Assembly: GCA_036850595.1 (NCBI GenBank)
Contig: CM072152.1
Coordinates: forward strand, 23,945,179-24,009,178
Direction of reading: 5' to 3'
From: Rhyacichthys aspro
Taxonomy: Eukaryota; Chordata; Actinopteri; Gobiiformes; Rhyacichthyidae
Length of the DNA stretch: 64,000 nt
Shown: one piece after another, positions 24,565 to 36,603 of the stretch
Position numbering within the stretch: the stretch's first letter is position 1
How the letters are laid out: the number at the start of each line of letters is the position of its first letter
Notes under the pieces: model-generated
What the model saw: the letters and a program-made list of their open reading frames with translations, nothing else
The model's database searches: none
What the model was told of the DNA's origin: nothing
Position numbers and translations under genes: made by a program

Positions 24565-25110
24565 TCTCAGACTCCACTCTCCTCCAAAAGCAGCCTAGAG
24601 ACCTCTCCTGCTTCTCTTTTATTAAACAAATAAAACCAAAACATACTAATCCATTTGACCAAACTGAAGTTTAGAGTTTAGCGTTAGCTTAGCTGTGACT
24701 TCAGCGTCAGGACGACAATTATCTCCTCCTCGTTAAACATGACATGATTGAATTGACAGTATTTATCTGTGTTTTACGTTGCCTCCCTTTTCTCTGTTGA
24801 TGCTTTTCTTTTTTCAGCTGTTTCTCTGTTAAAAGACATATTCAGCTGAAAATACACTTTATCTGCAGCTATTAAACTTCCTGGAACGTCATGTGACAAG
24901 TGTCGACCAATGGGAGCGCTCCTTTTTGGAGCATGTGATTGTCCAAGGTTTTCTGTTCCTGAATAGAGGTTCTCATCTATTACAATCCCTTATAATAAAC
25001 AGTAGATGGATCAGAAAGACCTTTAAGAAGACATTCAAGTTAAAATAAAGATGGTTTTTCCACAAATTATTGTATTTATATGATATTGTTTGGGGTTTAA
25101 ACCTTTTTTC
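24565..25110 (+). mobile_element. Young dispersed repeat, copy 1 (CCAATGGGAGCG family)
   Basis: The copy runs from CAGACTCCACTCTCCTCC through GACAATTATCTCCTCCTCG, TCAGCTGTTTCTCTGTTAAA and GTCGACCAATGGGAGCGCTC to about TGGGGTTTAAACC. From 24645 to 24985 it differs from copy 3 (52 kb) at only about three or four positions by eye. It has no coding frame, no clear terminal inverted repeat and no poly-A tail, so the class is open. The mobile status is inferred from seven recognisable copies or fragments in 64 kb with different truncations. Confidence 0.75.
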
Positions 25111-27124
25111 TAACTATAGAAGAAAACACATCAGTCTGTTTAGGTCTCAAAGGTCTTTAATAATGGACATACACTGACATTTTGACTGAATTGCATTTTG
25201 TTCAACAGCAAAATATCACACAATGCATCATTCTTTCTAAAGATTCATTGTTCCACTGTGTGTATACGATGGGCTTAGGAGCAGAGAGAGCTAAACGGAA
25301 CTGAAAGAAAGGGCTCCAGTTGCAGTTCCACAAAGAAGACAGAGACAAAAGAGCAGTGGACCAAATGAAAAACGGTGAGGAGCAGTGGGGCTGAAGGCGC
25401 TGCAGGGCTGTTCATGTTTAACCCGGCCCGATACCTGCCTCAGTGCATCTCTGTGTGAGTCGGGCTCTGGGGATCGGACAGGACTGTACATCACTCTCCG
25501 ATACAGACGCTCTGTTTGTCTGCTCGTCTCCCGGGAATCTTTAAAGGGTCCCGTTCAATCTGCCTCAAGACGACCTGCAGAGAAAACCACGCACGCACCG
25601 ACCGAGATCTGAAGAACACAAGAGGAAGCGCTGCCTTCAGGAGCAAAATCAGGGCCGTTATTATGAAACGATTCAGCAATTATTAGATCGAAAAGACAGT
25701 ATTGCTTTTTCTGATGATTGGCCTGAAAAAAAAAGGATTGTAAACATTGCTTTAAGCTGTTTTTTGCCATTTCTAAACTAAATAAATGGTGTTAACTTTT
25801 GCTGTTTGAGATAAAGGTAACTTGTGTTTGCTTTTGATTGATTAGATTTACTCAAAAACCCAAATCCAGCATTTTTTATAAATATACGTAGGGGCTAACT
25901 CATCAACACGTGTAAAAATATGTAGCCAACGAGGACATTCATTAAATTATTTCCATATTTTCCTGCAGACATTATTGTTTGAGTCTGTTACAGTAAACAG
26001 TTTGGGTCAGTGACATTGATCACTCGAGACTAATAGACATCCACATTTTAATTTCTTCTGTTTACGAACCCTCGGCTCGTGTCAGAAGTGGACGTGTTGT
26101 CAAACCTGGAGACGGGGATCATTGGTGTCTGTGTTATTTGCATTTAGAGTGGAGCCACATGTGGAGCTGAATGTTGATGCTGCTTTAAGTGACATACTTA
26201 GAGCTACTTATCAGTCCCTTTTCTGATCTAAAGACAGAGAGCACATGTTAACACCAGGTGTGAACTGGATCTGTCAGACGTAACGTGTGCAACAGGTCGA
26301 AAAGAGATGGGATTATATTAAACCATGTAGATATTTTACGTCTTTTTCTGCACAACATCACTTTTTAAATGTTTTATTGGACAGTTCCAGTGTTGTCTCT
26401 GTGTTTCTAAACCTAAGCACCTCCAGAATCAGATCAGTTTCTGGTCACATTTTCTGAGATTTGCTTAAATATTAACAGTTGTGAGTTAATTCATGATTTG
26501 CTTTTGTAAGGGTTAAGTTAGTGTGGTCACATGACTTAAGTTAAGGGTCAGAACGAACACACGGAGAAGAAAACATGGTCACGCAATTACGACAATTCTT
26601 CACACGGTTTACAAGGCACAAAGGGTAAATATTGCTCTGTATTTGTGCATAAATTAGTAATGTGGCAATGTAATTTATGTTTATTTACATTAGTCATATC
26701 GAGAATGAACAAATAGAGAGAAAACCAAGTGACGCCATGCTTGTTTTGTGTTTTACCGTTTCATTTTCACGGCGTCAAAGCCTTGTCTGATGGAAAAGAG
26801 GAATTAAAGTTTGAACGATGTTTGCTACAACATGTTCACAGATCACAATCATCCTCATTTACAAACACTTTCTCATGAATATTCTTAAATTTTACTCCAG
26901 GGCGAAAAAAACCCAAGTAAACGTGGGTTTGACTGCGTGAATAAACAGAGATTCTTCTCAGCTGTGAGTGAAAGTGAAGTCGAGGAGATGCATTAAAACA
27001 GGAAAGGCTCAGCCGATACTCGTAAATGGATTTAAGATCAGCGCCTATAAAGCTGTGTGAGCAAAAGTACAAGAGTGAAGTCAGACACATGGCAAACCTT
27101 GTACGAAAATATGTTATAACTACA
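25111..27124. other. Unique sequence; GC-rich patch at 25370-25640
   Basis: The 25370-25640 part is GC- and CpG-rich (AACCCGGCCCGATACC, ACGCACGCACCGACCGAG) and carries three overlapping short frames on both strands, none recognisable. It could be a regulatory island. The rest is ordinary AT-rich sequence. Confidence 0.35.
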
Positions 27125-27605
27125 CTGAAAGCTCCACTCCTTGATGTTCTTTCTTGTTTCTTTCTCAGACTCCACTCTCCTCCAAAAGCAGCCTAGAGAC
27201 CTCTCCTGCTTTTATCTAAAATCTGCTCAAAATTCAGCGTCAGGACGACAATTATCTCCTCCTCGTTAAACATGACGTGATTGAATTGACAGTATTTATC
27301 TGTGTTTTACGTTGCCTCCCTTTTCTCTGTTGATGCTTTTCTTTTTTCAGCTGTTTCTCTGTTAAAAGACATATTCAGCTGAAAATACACTTTATCTGCA
27401 GCTATTAAACTTCCTGGAACGTCATGTGACAAGTGTCGACCAATGGGAGCGCTCCTTTTTCAAGCCAAAGTTTTCTGTTCCTGAATAGAGGTTCTTATCT
27501 ATTACAATCCCTTACAATAAACAGTAGATGGATCAAAAAGACAGTTTTTTCACAAATTATTTTACGTAAACTTTTTGGGGTTTAAACCATTTTCGCAACT
27601 AGAGG
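27125..27605 (+). mobile_element. Young dispersed repeat, copy 2
   Basis: Same order of blocks as copy 1, but it lacks about 55 bases after CCTCTCCTGCTTTTATCTAA (the part with AGTTTAGCGTTAGC in copies 1 and 3) and has CTTTTTCAAGCC in place of CTTTTTGGAGCATGTG. It starts near CTGAAAGCTCCACTCC and ends near TTTTGGGGTTTAAACC. Copies 1 and 2 are 2.6 kb apart in direct orientation. Confidence 0.75.
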
Positions 27606-28515
27606 AAAAGACAAAAAAAGAAAATAAAAATGTATTGATTTGAGTTGGGGTCTTAGTGCTATTTCCTGTTCTTGAGATTTGTTCTTGTTTTCCCTTTTTT
27701 ATTTTTTAGACCTTTTTTCTTTTATTGCAATAAGTCTCCGTGAGTGTGGCTCTTACTATAACCGTCCTATAAGTTCAATTGTTACTAAACTTTTTGAAAT
27801 CACAGTGGACAGTTTTAAAGCCTTAAAGATCACTGCGTTCTTTTAAGTCAACGCATATCAAGCCTTAGTCATGTACAGTAACATATTCTCTTGTGCTGAT
27901 GTTAATTTGTTATGTAAATGCTTCAGTGACTGAGCTCGTCTTCTTGAAGCAGGATGTAATTAAAATTCTCCTGAGAGTGTGTAACGCTGCAGCAGAAACA
28001 GAGCTTATTATGAATTGATTTTTACGGTACACGCCGCTTTATTCCTCTCCGTCTCACTCCTCTTTCTTTTAAGCTGACGCCCACTCTTTTCCTTATCCTC
28101 TCCATCCTAAGCCTCCTCTCTTTTTTAAGAAACAACCCTCCTGCCCCCATAGCCCCCTGTATCATCCCATCTTCTGTACAATCTGCTGACTGTGATCCAG
28201 CCTTTGCAATGGTCCAATTTTAACTTCATTTTACTTTAACGGCTCTGCTACATTCAGACTTGAAAATATATTCCCCATTTGTCCAGACTCGATTTTCTCA
28301 TGAGCCCAAAGCTTTCTCTGCAGCTCTGAATATTTATGACACCGATGGATTTGTTTCACACACAATGTTGTCTTTTAACGGAAGCAGCCTTTACTCGGCA
28401 CTGAACTGAATTAATCTTTGAAGCAAATATTTGATCGTACTCTGTGTTAACTCAATTATAACAAGTAAACCAGCAAATAAATGGAATTAAAAGGATGTAA
28501 TAGTGGAACTAGTGC
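27606..28515. other. Unique sequence, no gene seen
   Basis: Pyrimidine-rich part at about 28030-28180 (CTCTCCGTCTCACTCC, CCTCCTCTCTTTTTT). No gene or repeat family recognised. Confidence 0.4.
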
Positions 28516-28625
28516 TTATTTATTTATTTTTTTATTTGTTTTTTTATTTCATTTTTTTTATTTATTTTTTTTAATTAATTTATTTTTTTATTTATTTAGA
28601 GCAAATGAAATAAATAAAATAATAA
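28516..28625. repeat. A/T-only low-complexity stretch (TTTAT/AAATA)
   Basis: Almost entirely TATTTATTTTTTT words on one side turning into AAATAAATAAAATAATAAAA, so the region can fold back on itself. Simple-sequence DNA. Confidence 0.85.
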
Positions 28626-31600
28626 AAATAAATTTGCATATTTCCAACATTTTCATAAAATAAAATATTTAACCAGATTTCATGTAAGTTTTTCTACAAT
28701 AATGTTTCCATCAAAGTGTCACAAAAGTCCTGTCTCTGTTTAAGATATAAAACAAATCTGACGCAAACTTTTTAATACTTATATATTAAAATTAATATAA
28801 AAAGAGAGTTAACCTTTTAGCAGAGATGAGCTTAAGGTGTCTGTTTCCAAAAACTGTGTTAAAAAAACACAGGTACAATGTTCTTAAACTGGGAATAAAA
28901 AACAGAAACAGAAAGTGGCTGCTGTTTTTGGCTGGATATCTCCGGTTTGTTTGTTGTTTCTGGCTCCTGTTGAAGCTGTGAATTTTAATGGCTGTCTCTC
29001 TGGAGGGTTTCCATATAATGTGAGGTTTGATCCTGCTGTTGTTGTTGTTGAAGCCTGTGTTTGTGGTGACTTTATAAATGAGTTTGTTGGGAGTTGTTAC
29101 TGCTGCTGTGAGTTCTGCTGATGGTGCCTTTGAGAGCCGTGAGCTGAAATGGAGTCAACCGAGCGAAACTGCTTCTGTCACTTTGTCATTTGCAAATCCG
29201 ATATGCTTTCTTGATTTTATCATCCCTTTATGATCAAATAGTTTTCTCATTATTACAACTTTGATGCTGTGCTTCCACTGCTGTCGTTGTCTTTAGTTCT
29301 AGTTTAGGTCTTTACTCTTAAACTCTTACCTCGGACTTGAACTGAGCTCGTCTTTACTTAGTCCTCTTTTCATCTAGAGTTTAAATCAAGCCTTTCCATG
29401 ATCTCTGCTTATTTTTTGTTCATATTACTCTGTCACAAACCCAAAACTACAGGATTTCAGCTCCAATTCTCCAGCCACCACCACTCCTGGGTTTTAGTTT
29501 AGTTTAGTTTGGTCATGACTGGGTCTCAGTGACTGATATCTACAAATAACACGTGTTTTGATGAAATGTTTGCTGTGTATTGTGGCTTGGGACCTACAAT
29601 TAAAATCAACCTCAGTTTCATACATGCACATCACAAGTACACTGATTAAAAAAGAACAAAAACAGTTACCATAAAGTTAAAATGCAGCCAGTAATGATGA
29701 AAAAGCAAACAAATCTGTATTTTGACTGGGCCTTTTACTCTTATTTTGAAAAACCAATAACCTTGCACTTTTTTGTGTCTTTTTATTGACAGGAATCTAT
29801 AACTAACACAAGACTTTCCAAAACATAAGCAGTTGTTATTGTGTTCATTCTGTCTTTATGAGCCTCTTGACGATTAAAAAACATCAATTATGTCAAAAGT
29901 CATCAATTCCATTTCATTTTACTTGTCATTGTGAGACAGGAAACTGAAATACGCTTTGATAGACTGGATTTAATTAAAGTTTGGATGTTGGGGCATTATC
30001 CTAAATGTGTGTAAATGCTGTTGGTGCATCATTTATTTGAAGGAGGAACGTGGCGTTGGTGGCATTTCTCCTGAGAGTTTGATTGATGTTAGCTGTCTGT
30101 GCTTCATCAGGATCAAACCAAACCGGCGTCGGGGTCACGTGGGGGTCACGGCGGGGTCGCGACGCTCCGTCAGTCTCTGGGTTCACGGCTGACTCTATTA
30201 GCCAGCGGCGTTAACGGGAAAATAACAGGAAACACACAAGAATGGAGCGCATTAATTAAACTTTATTTGTTTTCAGGCGTTGAGCAGAAGAAGAAATCCT
30301 GCTTTAATGACAAGTGCCAGGCTGTATTTTAATTAATATGTGACTTATATTTTACTTATAATACTAATAATTGTAGTATTGAGATCATTTAGCCTTTATA
30401 ATTAGGAACTGGTGCACTTTTTATAAGCTTTATGTTTATATAACTTTGAGACCAGTGTGATTTTTATTTTATTTTTTCCCTAAAGAGAGAGAACCTTTAC
30501 TAAGTTACTCTTTCCATTTAATTTTAGGAATAATTCACTGCTGGGGCTGACATTTATTTTTACATCATATTAGAACTAACATGTGTTTGGCCCAATTGTT
30601 TTTAAATATTTCATATGTTTTGCATTGTTACAGATATTCTTTTAACTTGTCTCTGTGTGTTTTTTTGTATTTTTACCCATTAATCGTGTTATTTTATGTT
30701 CCTGTCTGGGGACTGCTGACGGAAATTAGCAATTTAGCTACAACCAGGCACATTTACAGCAGATGTTCATTAACGTGCATTGTCCCTTTATAAATAAATA
30801 AAAATAAATACATTCAAGACTGTGGCCTGTTGAGTCAGAAACAAAGAAAATGTAGCCTAAAGCTGCTAAAAATTACACAGAAATCACTATATTCATCATA
30901 ATTAATCTGCAGCTGGAATAACACACAGTTGTATAGCTTTAAAACTTTAATATCATGTAGTGAAAGTTTTCCTCTGTGAGAGCTGGTGAACCTAAATCAC
31001 CAGAAGCCTTCGTGGGAGTTTATCTAAAACCTATTATAAGTTTCCCAAAAGCCAAACTCCAAAAGGAACCAAATCCAGTTTGTGTGTGACTTCACTGTAA
31101 ACCTTCAGCTGGATAAAAAAGTCATTGCTACATACTGTATTTCCATGTACTTTTTTATTTCTTTGGGCAAAAGCAGGAAATTGCTTTCCACGGTCGGAGG
31201 AATTGTTTTTACTGTTGTGTCCCAGAGGTACACAGTGAATTAGTCGAAGGGCGACGGTGCCCTCTGCTCCGTCTGCGCCCGACTCATTGCAAAAGCATTC
31301 TGAAATTGAAAAGGCCGAGCTCTCTGTCATTTCATCCATCATTTTGTTTTTTTCAGGTTTGTTTTGCTGAAGCTTTCAATCTTTTCTGGCAGTTTCCAAA
31401 CAGTTGACTATCGCTGTGTGTTTGGTTTATCGAGGAAAGTATGTGTTTGATTCATGCTGTTTCTGCTCCGTTATTACGTCTCCCGGTTTGTGATTATATA
31501 CAAGTGTTCTGAGATGTAGTCCAGCCTTTTGTTTCCTACATAATGTGTCCCTCTTAATGCTGAGTTCTAGTGCACTGGGTTCAGAGAAAGAATGTTAAAC

Positions 31601-31843
31601 TCTGTCCAGGGCTGACATAGAGTAGTGCTTTGTGAAAGAGTCCAAAAGCTGCAGTTTTAAATGTCTCAAAGAGTAAGAAGTGTTTGAGTTTTTAGGGTGT
31701 TTTTATATTAATTACATCTGGTTTAGTGTGTTTGTAAATGTCTAGATGTGGATGTACTTGTGTGAGACGGAATAAGCCGAGCCCAAAGACAAAATCCTGT
31801 TTTTACTTGGAACAGATAAAGTTTCTATTCTTCTTAGGTTGTG
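28626..31843. other. Unique sequence, no gene seen
   Basis: The 68-codon frame at 28915-29121 is Cys/Val-rich and overlaps a GTT run, with no match I recognise. At 30110-30190 is a short CpG-rich patch (GGGGGTCACGGCGGGGTCGC). The 102-codon minus frame at 31034-31342 has no recognisable domain. Confidence 0.35.
31257..31270 (-). promoter_or_regulatory. CTCF-like motif
   Basis: On the minus strand GGAGCAGAGGGCAC fits the CTCF core CCASYAGRKGGCRS at 12 of 14 positions. A single motif match is weak evidence of binding. It lies about 570 bp before the polypyrimidine tract. Confidence 0.3.
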
Positions 31844-33175
31844 TTTCTTCTTCTTCTTCTTCTTCTTCTTCTTCTTCTTCTTCTTCTTCTTCTTCTTCTT
31901 CCTTCTTCCTTCTTCCTTCTTCCTTCTTCTTCCTTCTTCCTTCTTCCTTCTTCCTTCTTCCTTCTTCCTTCTTCCTTCTTCCTTCTTCCTTCTTCCTTCT
32001 TCTTCCTTCTTCCTTCTTCCTTCTTCTTTCTTCTTTCTTCTTTCTTCTTCCTTCTTCTTCTTTCTTCTTTCTTCTTCCTTCTTCTTCCTTCTTCTTCCTT
32101 CTTCTTCCTTCTTCCTTCTTCCTTCTTCTTCCTTCTTCCTTCTTCTTTCTTCTTTCTTCTTTCTTCTTCTTTCTTCTTCTTCTTCTTTCTTCTTCTTTCT
32201 TCTTCATTTTTCTTCTTCTTCATTCCTCTTCTTCATTCTTCTTCTTCTTCTTCTTCTTCTTTCTTCTTTCTTCTTCCTTCTTCTTCCTTCTTCTTCCTTC
32301 TTCCTTCTTCCTTCTTCTTCCTTCTTCCTTCTTCTTTCTTCTTTCTTCTTTCTTCTTCTTTCTTCTTCTTCTTCTTTCTTCTTCATTTTTCTTCTTCTTC
32401 ATTCCTCTTCTTCATTCTTCTTCTTCTTCTTCTTCTTCTTCTTCTTCCTTCTTCCTTCTTCTTCCTTCTTCCTTCTTCCTTCTTCTTTCTTCTTTCTTCT
32501 TCTTTCTTCTTCTTCTTCTTTCTTCTTCATTTTTCTTCTTCTTCATTCCTCTTCTTCATTCTTCTTCTTCATTCTTCTTCTTCTTCATTCCTCTTTTTCA
32601 TTCTTCTTCTTCATTCTTCTTCTTCCTCTTCATTCTTCTTCTTCATTCTTCTTCTTCTTCTTCTTCATTCTCCTCCTCCTCGTCCTCCTCCCTCCTCCTC
32701 CTCCTCCTCTTCATTCTTCTTCTTCCTCTTCATTCTTCTTCTTCATTCTTCTTCTTCTTCATTCTTCTTCTTCTTCATTCTCCTCCTCCTCCTCCTCCTC
32801 CTCCTCCTCCTTCTCCTTCTCCTCCTCCTTCTCCTCCTCCTTCTTCTCCTCCTCCTCCTCCTCCTCCTCCTCCTCCTCCTCCTCCTTCTCCTTCTCCTCC
32901 TCCTTCTTCTTCTTCCTTCTCTCCTCCTCCTCTCTCCTCCTCCTCCTCCTCCTCCTCCTCCTCCTTCCTCCTTCTCCTTCTCCTCCTCCCTTCTTCCTCC
33001 TTCTCCCTCCTCCTCCTCCTCCTCCTCCTCCTCCTCCTCCTCCTCCTTCTTCTCCCCCCCCCCTCCTCTTCCTCTCCTCCTCCTCCCCCCCCCCCCTCCC
33101 CCCCCCCCCCCCCCCCTCTCTTCTCCTCCTCCTCCTCCTTCTCCTTCTCCTTCTCCTCCTCCTTCTTCTTCTCTT
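31844..33175 (+). repeat. 1.33-kb polypyrimidine tract (TTC, TTCC, TCC, poly-C)
   Basis: The plus strand is almost only C and T for 1,332 bases. The first 362 bases (31844-32205) have no purine at all. Later purines are nearly all the single A of CAT words, plus one G at 32682. The order is pure TTC at first, then TTCC/TTC mixes, then a larger repeat marked by CTTCATTTTTCTTCTTC at about 32205, 32384 and 32528 (spacing 179 and 144), then TCC, then C runs. All frames of 60-479 codons across it are Ser/Phe/Leu/Pro or Lys/Glu/Arg strings and are artefacts. GAA/TTC tracts are known to form triplex DNA and to stall polymerases. Confidence 0.97.
33054..33116 (+). repeat. Poly-C runs (C10, C12, C19) at the end of the tract
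   Basis: Runs of 10, 12 and 19 C (33054-33063, 33085-33096, 33098-33116) lie inside TCC repeats. The complementary strand has the matching G runs, able to form G-quadruplexes. The exact lengths are at risk of sequencing or assembly error. Confidence 0.8.
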
Positions 33176-33271
33176 AAATAGAAAACAAGTTCACTAGTTC
33201 AGTTACTTCCTGGTTCTTATTGTTCATTTGTTCTGAACCTAATGTCACACCAGACTCCTCTTTCTCCAGAG

Positions 33272-33285
33272 ACACTAGATGGCGC
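33272..33285 (+). promoter_or_regulatory. CTCF-like motif
   Basis: ACACTAGATGGCGC fits the CTCF core CCASYAGRKGGCRS at 13 of 14 positions. It stands about 100 bp after the polypyrimidine tract and points away from the minus-strand motif at 31257. Confidence 0.4.
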
Positions 33286-35174
33286 TGTCAGAGTAGAGTG
33301 TTTGGGTAATCAGTCTGATTTGATTAACTTTGTGATAAACATTGATGACAGTGGGATTTAATGGGCTGATGTCATTATTATATTTCTATAAACATGACTT
33401 ATAACTGCACCAAACAAATAAAGCATATTATCTCCTCATTGTTTGGAAGCAGATCAAATACATCATCTTTTACAGGATTTACAAATGTTGTTTGATTGAA
33501 GTTCATTTGGTAGAATTAATACTTCTCCAAATAAAACACAGCAAGTTCATCAGAGTTTATTTAACCACTAAACATGGTGTGTTTACGCAACATAAAAGTG
33601 TATAAATGTCTCATTTGGTGCAGCTTTAGGAGCCTTTTTTGATATTTCCAGTAGAAACACATTGAACAATCTAGATTTTATTTTGGTTGTAGATAAACAT
33701 TCCTGTTGTTTAGTTTTTCTGTGTTGTGTTTTCTTTTGTGAGCTTTGATTGGTTCAGAGCTGCAAACTGTCACAAAGGAATAAAAATGTAAAAAATGTTA
33801 AAAATACATTCCTCTGCACATAGATGAGAAGCTTTTTGTGTTGAATAATGTCATTTCTTGCTAGTTATATGTATTTTTATAACGTGACTTTAACCAACAA
33901 TGTTCTTTTCGTCTCAACTGAACATCTTTGAGAATCAAAAAGTCTTTAGTCCTTGGTTTTATGTCCCATTCACTGCCCTTTCCCGTCAAACCTGAAAATA
34001 CATCTGGGACTTAATGCCCTGTGGACTGATGCAGAATAACACTGGATTTGGTAAAAGGCTTCTTCAATGTCAGTAAAAGACCAACTATAATAAACTCTGG
34101 GACGATGTTTGAAGATATAAATAGTGAGACAACTTTTGAGGGACTTGTAACATCCCGGGACACGTCCGCATCACGTCCCCGTCACATATTGATCTTCCTA
34201 ATTCAAAGTCTCGTACCTGTTTGTGCTATCTGGCAGGAAGCAGGTACATATTACCTTTCACTATGCAAGCACCTGCAGTAATGATCCCGTCTAATGGAGC
34301 GGAGCTGCCTCTGCACTAAGAGCCTCTCTGTGGGTTAATGAGCTGTGCGTATGCCTCTGTGTGCATTTATCTGTGTGTACGGGAACAAAAAGCACGGGTA
34401 AAAGTCCGTCCGCAGGATATAATCAGAATAAATTAAGATAAGGGCGGCCTATTGTTTTAGCAGCGTGCTTCTGGTGCACTATAAAGAGGAGGAAGTATGG
34501 AAGTCCTGTAAAAGCGTGTAAATTAAGAAAATGAGTCATGCACCAGCCTAGGCTTATCACCAGAGACGTGGTTTAATACAGAAAAAAAATGTTATGTAGT
34601 TATGTAATCCCATTTCCTGTAGACTCTCATATTAACTGTTCATAGTTGACAGATTTTGGACATTTTTGTTGAAGATTTGTCTAAAGTATGAAAGGTACAA
34701 GACCATAACAAGTGATACAGGAAATTAACTTAACACAGAGTAGAACAGCAACTGGAAATGTCATCAGGTTTTTAAATAAATAAAGATAGAACACAAAGCA
34801 CACCTTTTATTCCACACATACGTCCCTATAGAGTAATGAATGTGCTGTTTTCTCTCGGTGCATGTAAACACACCACAAATATTGTCATAAATGGGATGAG
34901 GCTCAATGTGGAGGTAAAAGTATCAACAAACCAACTCCTGCTGCTTGTATTTCACCCCTTGACTCATTTGAGAGGGGGCAGTTTTGAGTGTTTAGTTGTT
35001 ACAGCTCGTTTTAGACGAAGATGAACATTGCCAGAAGGATAAACACAGAGAGATTATCGACTACAGCTGGATATTTACAGGAAAAACTGAAGCCCAGTTG
35101 TGATGGACACGGTTCACCACAGCTTCTCAGAGAGTTTATATTCACTCTGAGCTTCTCTGAATAAAGGCAAACGC
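33286..35174. other. Unique sequence; possible conserved segment at 34130-34450
   Basis: No gene supported. The part 34130-34450 has balanced base composition and regulatory-type words (GGACACGTCCGCATCACGTC, TGATCTTCCTAATTCAAAG) and differs in texture from its AT-rich flanks. Conservation would have to be shown. Confidence 0.3.
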
Positions 35175-35460
35175 AAGGTTTTAGTTTCTTTCTCTTTTTC
35201 TCTGCTTATGTTTTCTTGTTTTAAACTGTTCCATTGTGCAAAGACATATTCAGAAACGGAAATAAATACTTTTTTCTGTTTTTTTCCTTTTCGAGAACAA
35301 GTTGTGATTGGCCAAAGACTGTAAACACTGAACATCTGTTAAAATCCTTAAAAAAAGAGCCAAGATGATGCCTTAAAGTCAGTTTTTTTCCACAGATAAT
35401 ATATTTTTTTAAATGTGATTAATGACTAAACAGTTTTACTCACATGCACGAAAAAAATCA
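35175..35460 (+). mobile_element. Diverged copy of the CCAATGGGAGCG dispersed repeat
   Basis: The blocks AAGACATATTCAG, GTTGTGATTGG, CATCTGTTAAAATCCTTAA and ATGCCTTAAAG occur in the same order as in the 57.4-kb copy, with many substitutions. An old copy, limits approximate. Confidence 0.4.
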
Positions 35461-36424
35461 ATAAAAAATGCTTTCCTTTTGTTTAATGATGGCTACTCTT
35501 TCCTATGTTGGTCTCAGTCATAAAAAACAACAATAATGTGGAGCCAACAGATGTAAAAGTACAATATTGATATGTCTTTTCATAAAAATCTTAACAATCC
35601 ACTGTAAACTGTACTAAAGAATAGGATTTACAGAAGGCTAATTCATTTCTTCTTCTTCTTGTTTTGCTGCCAGAGGTTTGTTTTTTTCTGACCAATCGAA
35701 AGTCCATTTACTGTCGGAAGTAATTCATGAATCATTCTGAATAAACCTCGTCAAGTTTAAGAGATTTAATCACATTTAGCTTCGTTGCATCAACTGCATC
35801 GCTCTAAACTCCAGACGAGGCAAGAATACATGTTTGTTTTATGGATAATGTCATTTTGTTAATTAAATGCCCTCGTAATAGCATGATATTTCCATTTGCA
35901 GACGTTTACGTGGTCACTTAATGTCTGCATTGGGGGAATTGTTCAGTGATTTCATTTGTCTCTCTCTCTATTCGTTTAACTCCATCTGTGTCACTGGGTT
36001 TAAGCTCTTCTGCTCCATTAAAGCGGCTGTAAACAGATGTGTGTCGTGGTCTCAGGTGGAGCCACAAACGGTTGCCAGGCTCCGCATCAAATCCCAGGAA
36101 AGCCAGCCTCTCTCTGTGTGTCCAGTCACTTTATTCTTTCCTATTAATCTGCCTTGTTGCTTTTCCGAGTAAACTGCAGCCGGACCAGACGAGCAGGAGG
36201 GAAAGAGCACGATAAATTTGTCAAAACACACACATCTGCTGGAGAAATAAGTTAATATAGCACTTAAATTTGTATGAATTGACAGAAAATAAGCCATATG
36301 TTCTTTCAATCTTCCTGCAGCTGTGAGAAATATTGCACTAAAATCTAAAAGTATTACATTTATACAAAGAAACAGACTCATTAGATTTAGACAACAGCTA
36401 TAACTTGTATATATTCTGCCTTGG
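35461..36424. other. Unique sequence, no gene seen
   Basis: The 83-codon plus frame (35921-36172) and 109-codon minus frame (36052-36381) overlap one another and have no recognisable domain. Confidence 0.35.
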
Positions 36425-36476
36425 TTTATCAGTAACTATGGCTTTATCAATAACTATGGCGTTATCAATAACTATG
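36425..36476 (+). repeat. 18-bp tandem repeat, about three copies
   Basis: TTTATCAGTAACTATGGC, TTTATCAATAACTATGGC and GTTATCAATAACTATG follow one another at 18-bp spacing. Confidence 0.9.
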
Positions 36477-36603
36477 TTTTCAAAAGGACTTGTCTGATGT
36501 TGGAAGCAGCATCTAAAATTTGGGGTAAAATCAACAACGGTCATTTATTTGGACAAAGATGCTCAATGTCAGTGCAGTATCATGTTTTAATTTGCATTCT
36601 GTC

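Noticed and set aside
31738..33197. Overlapping frames of 446-479 codons on the plus strand and 60-134 codons on the minus strand
   Set aside because: They are translations of the polypyrimidine tract in every frame (Ser/Phe/Leu/Pro or Lys/Glu/Arg strings) and contain no non-repeat domain.
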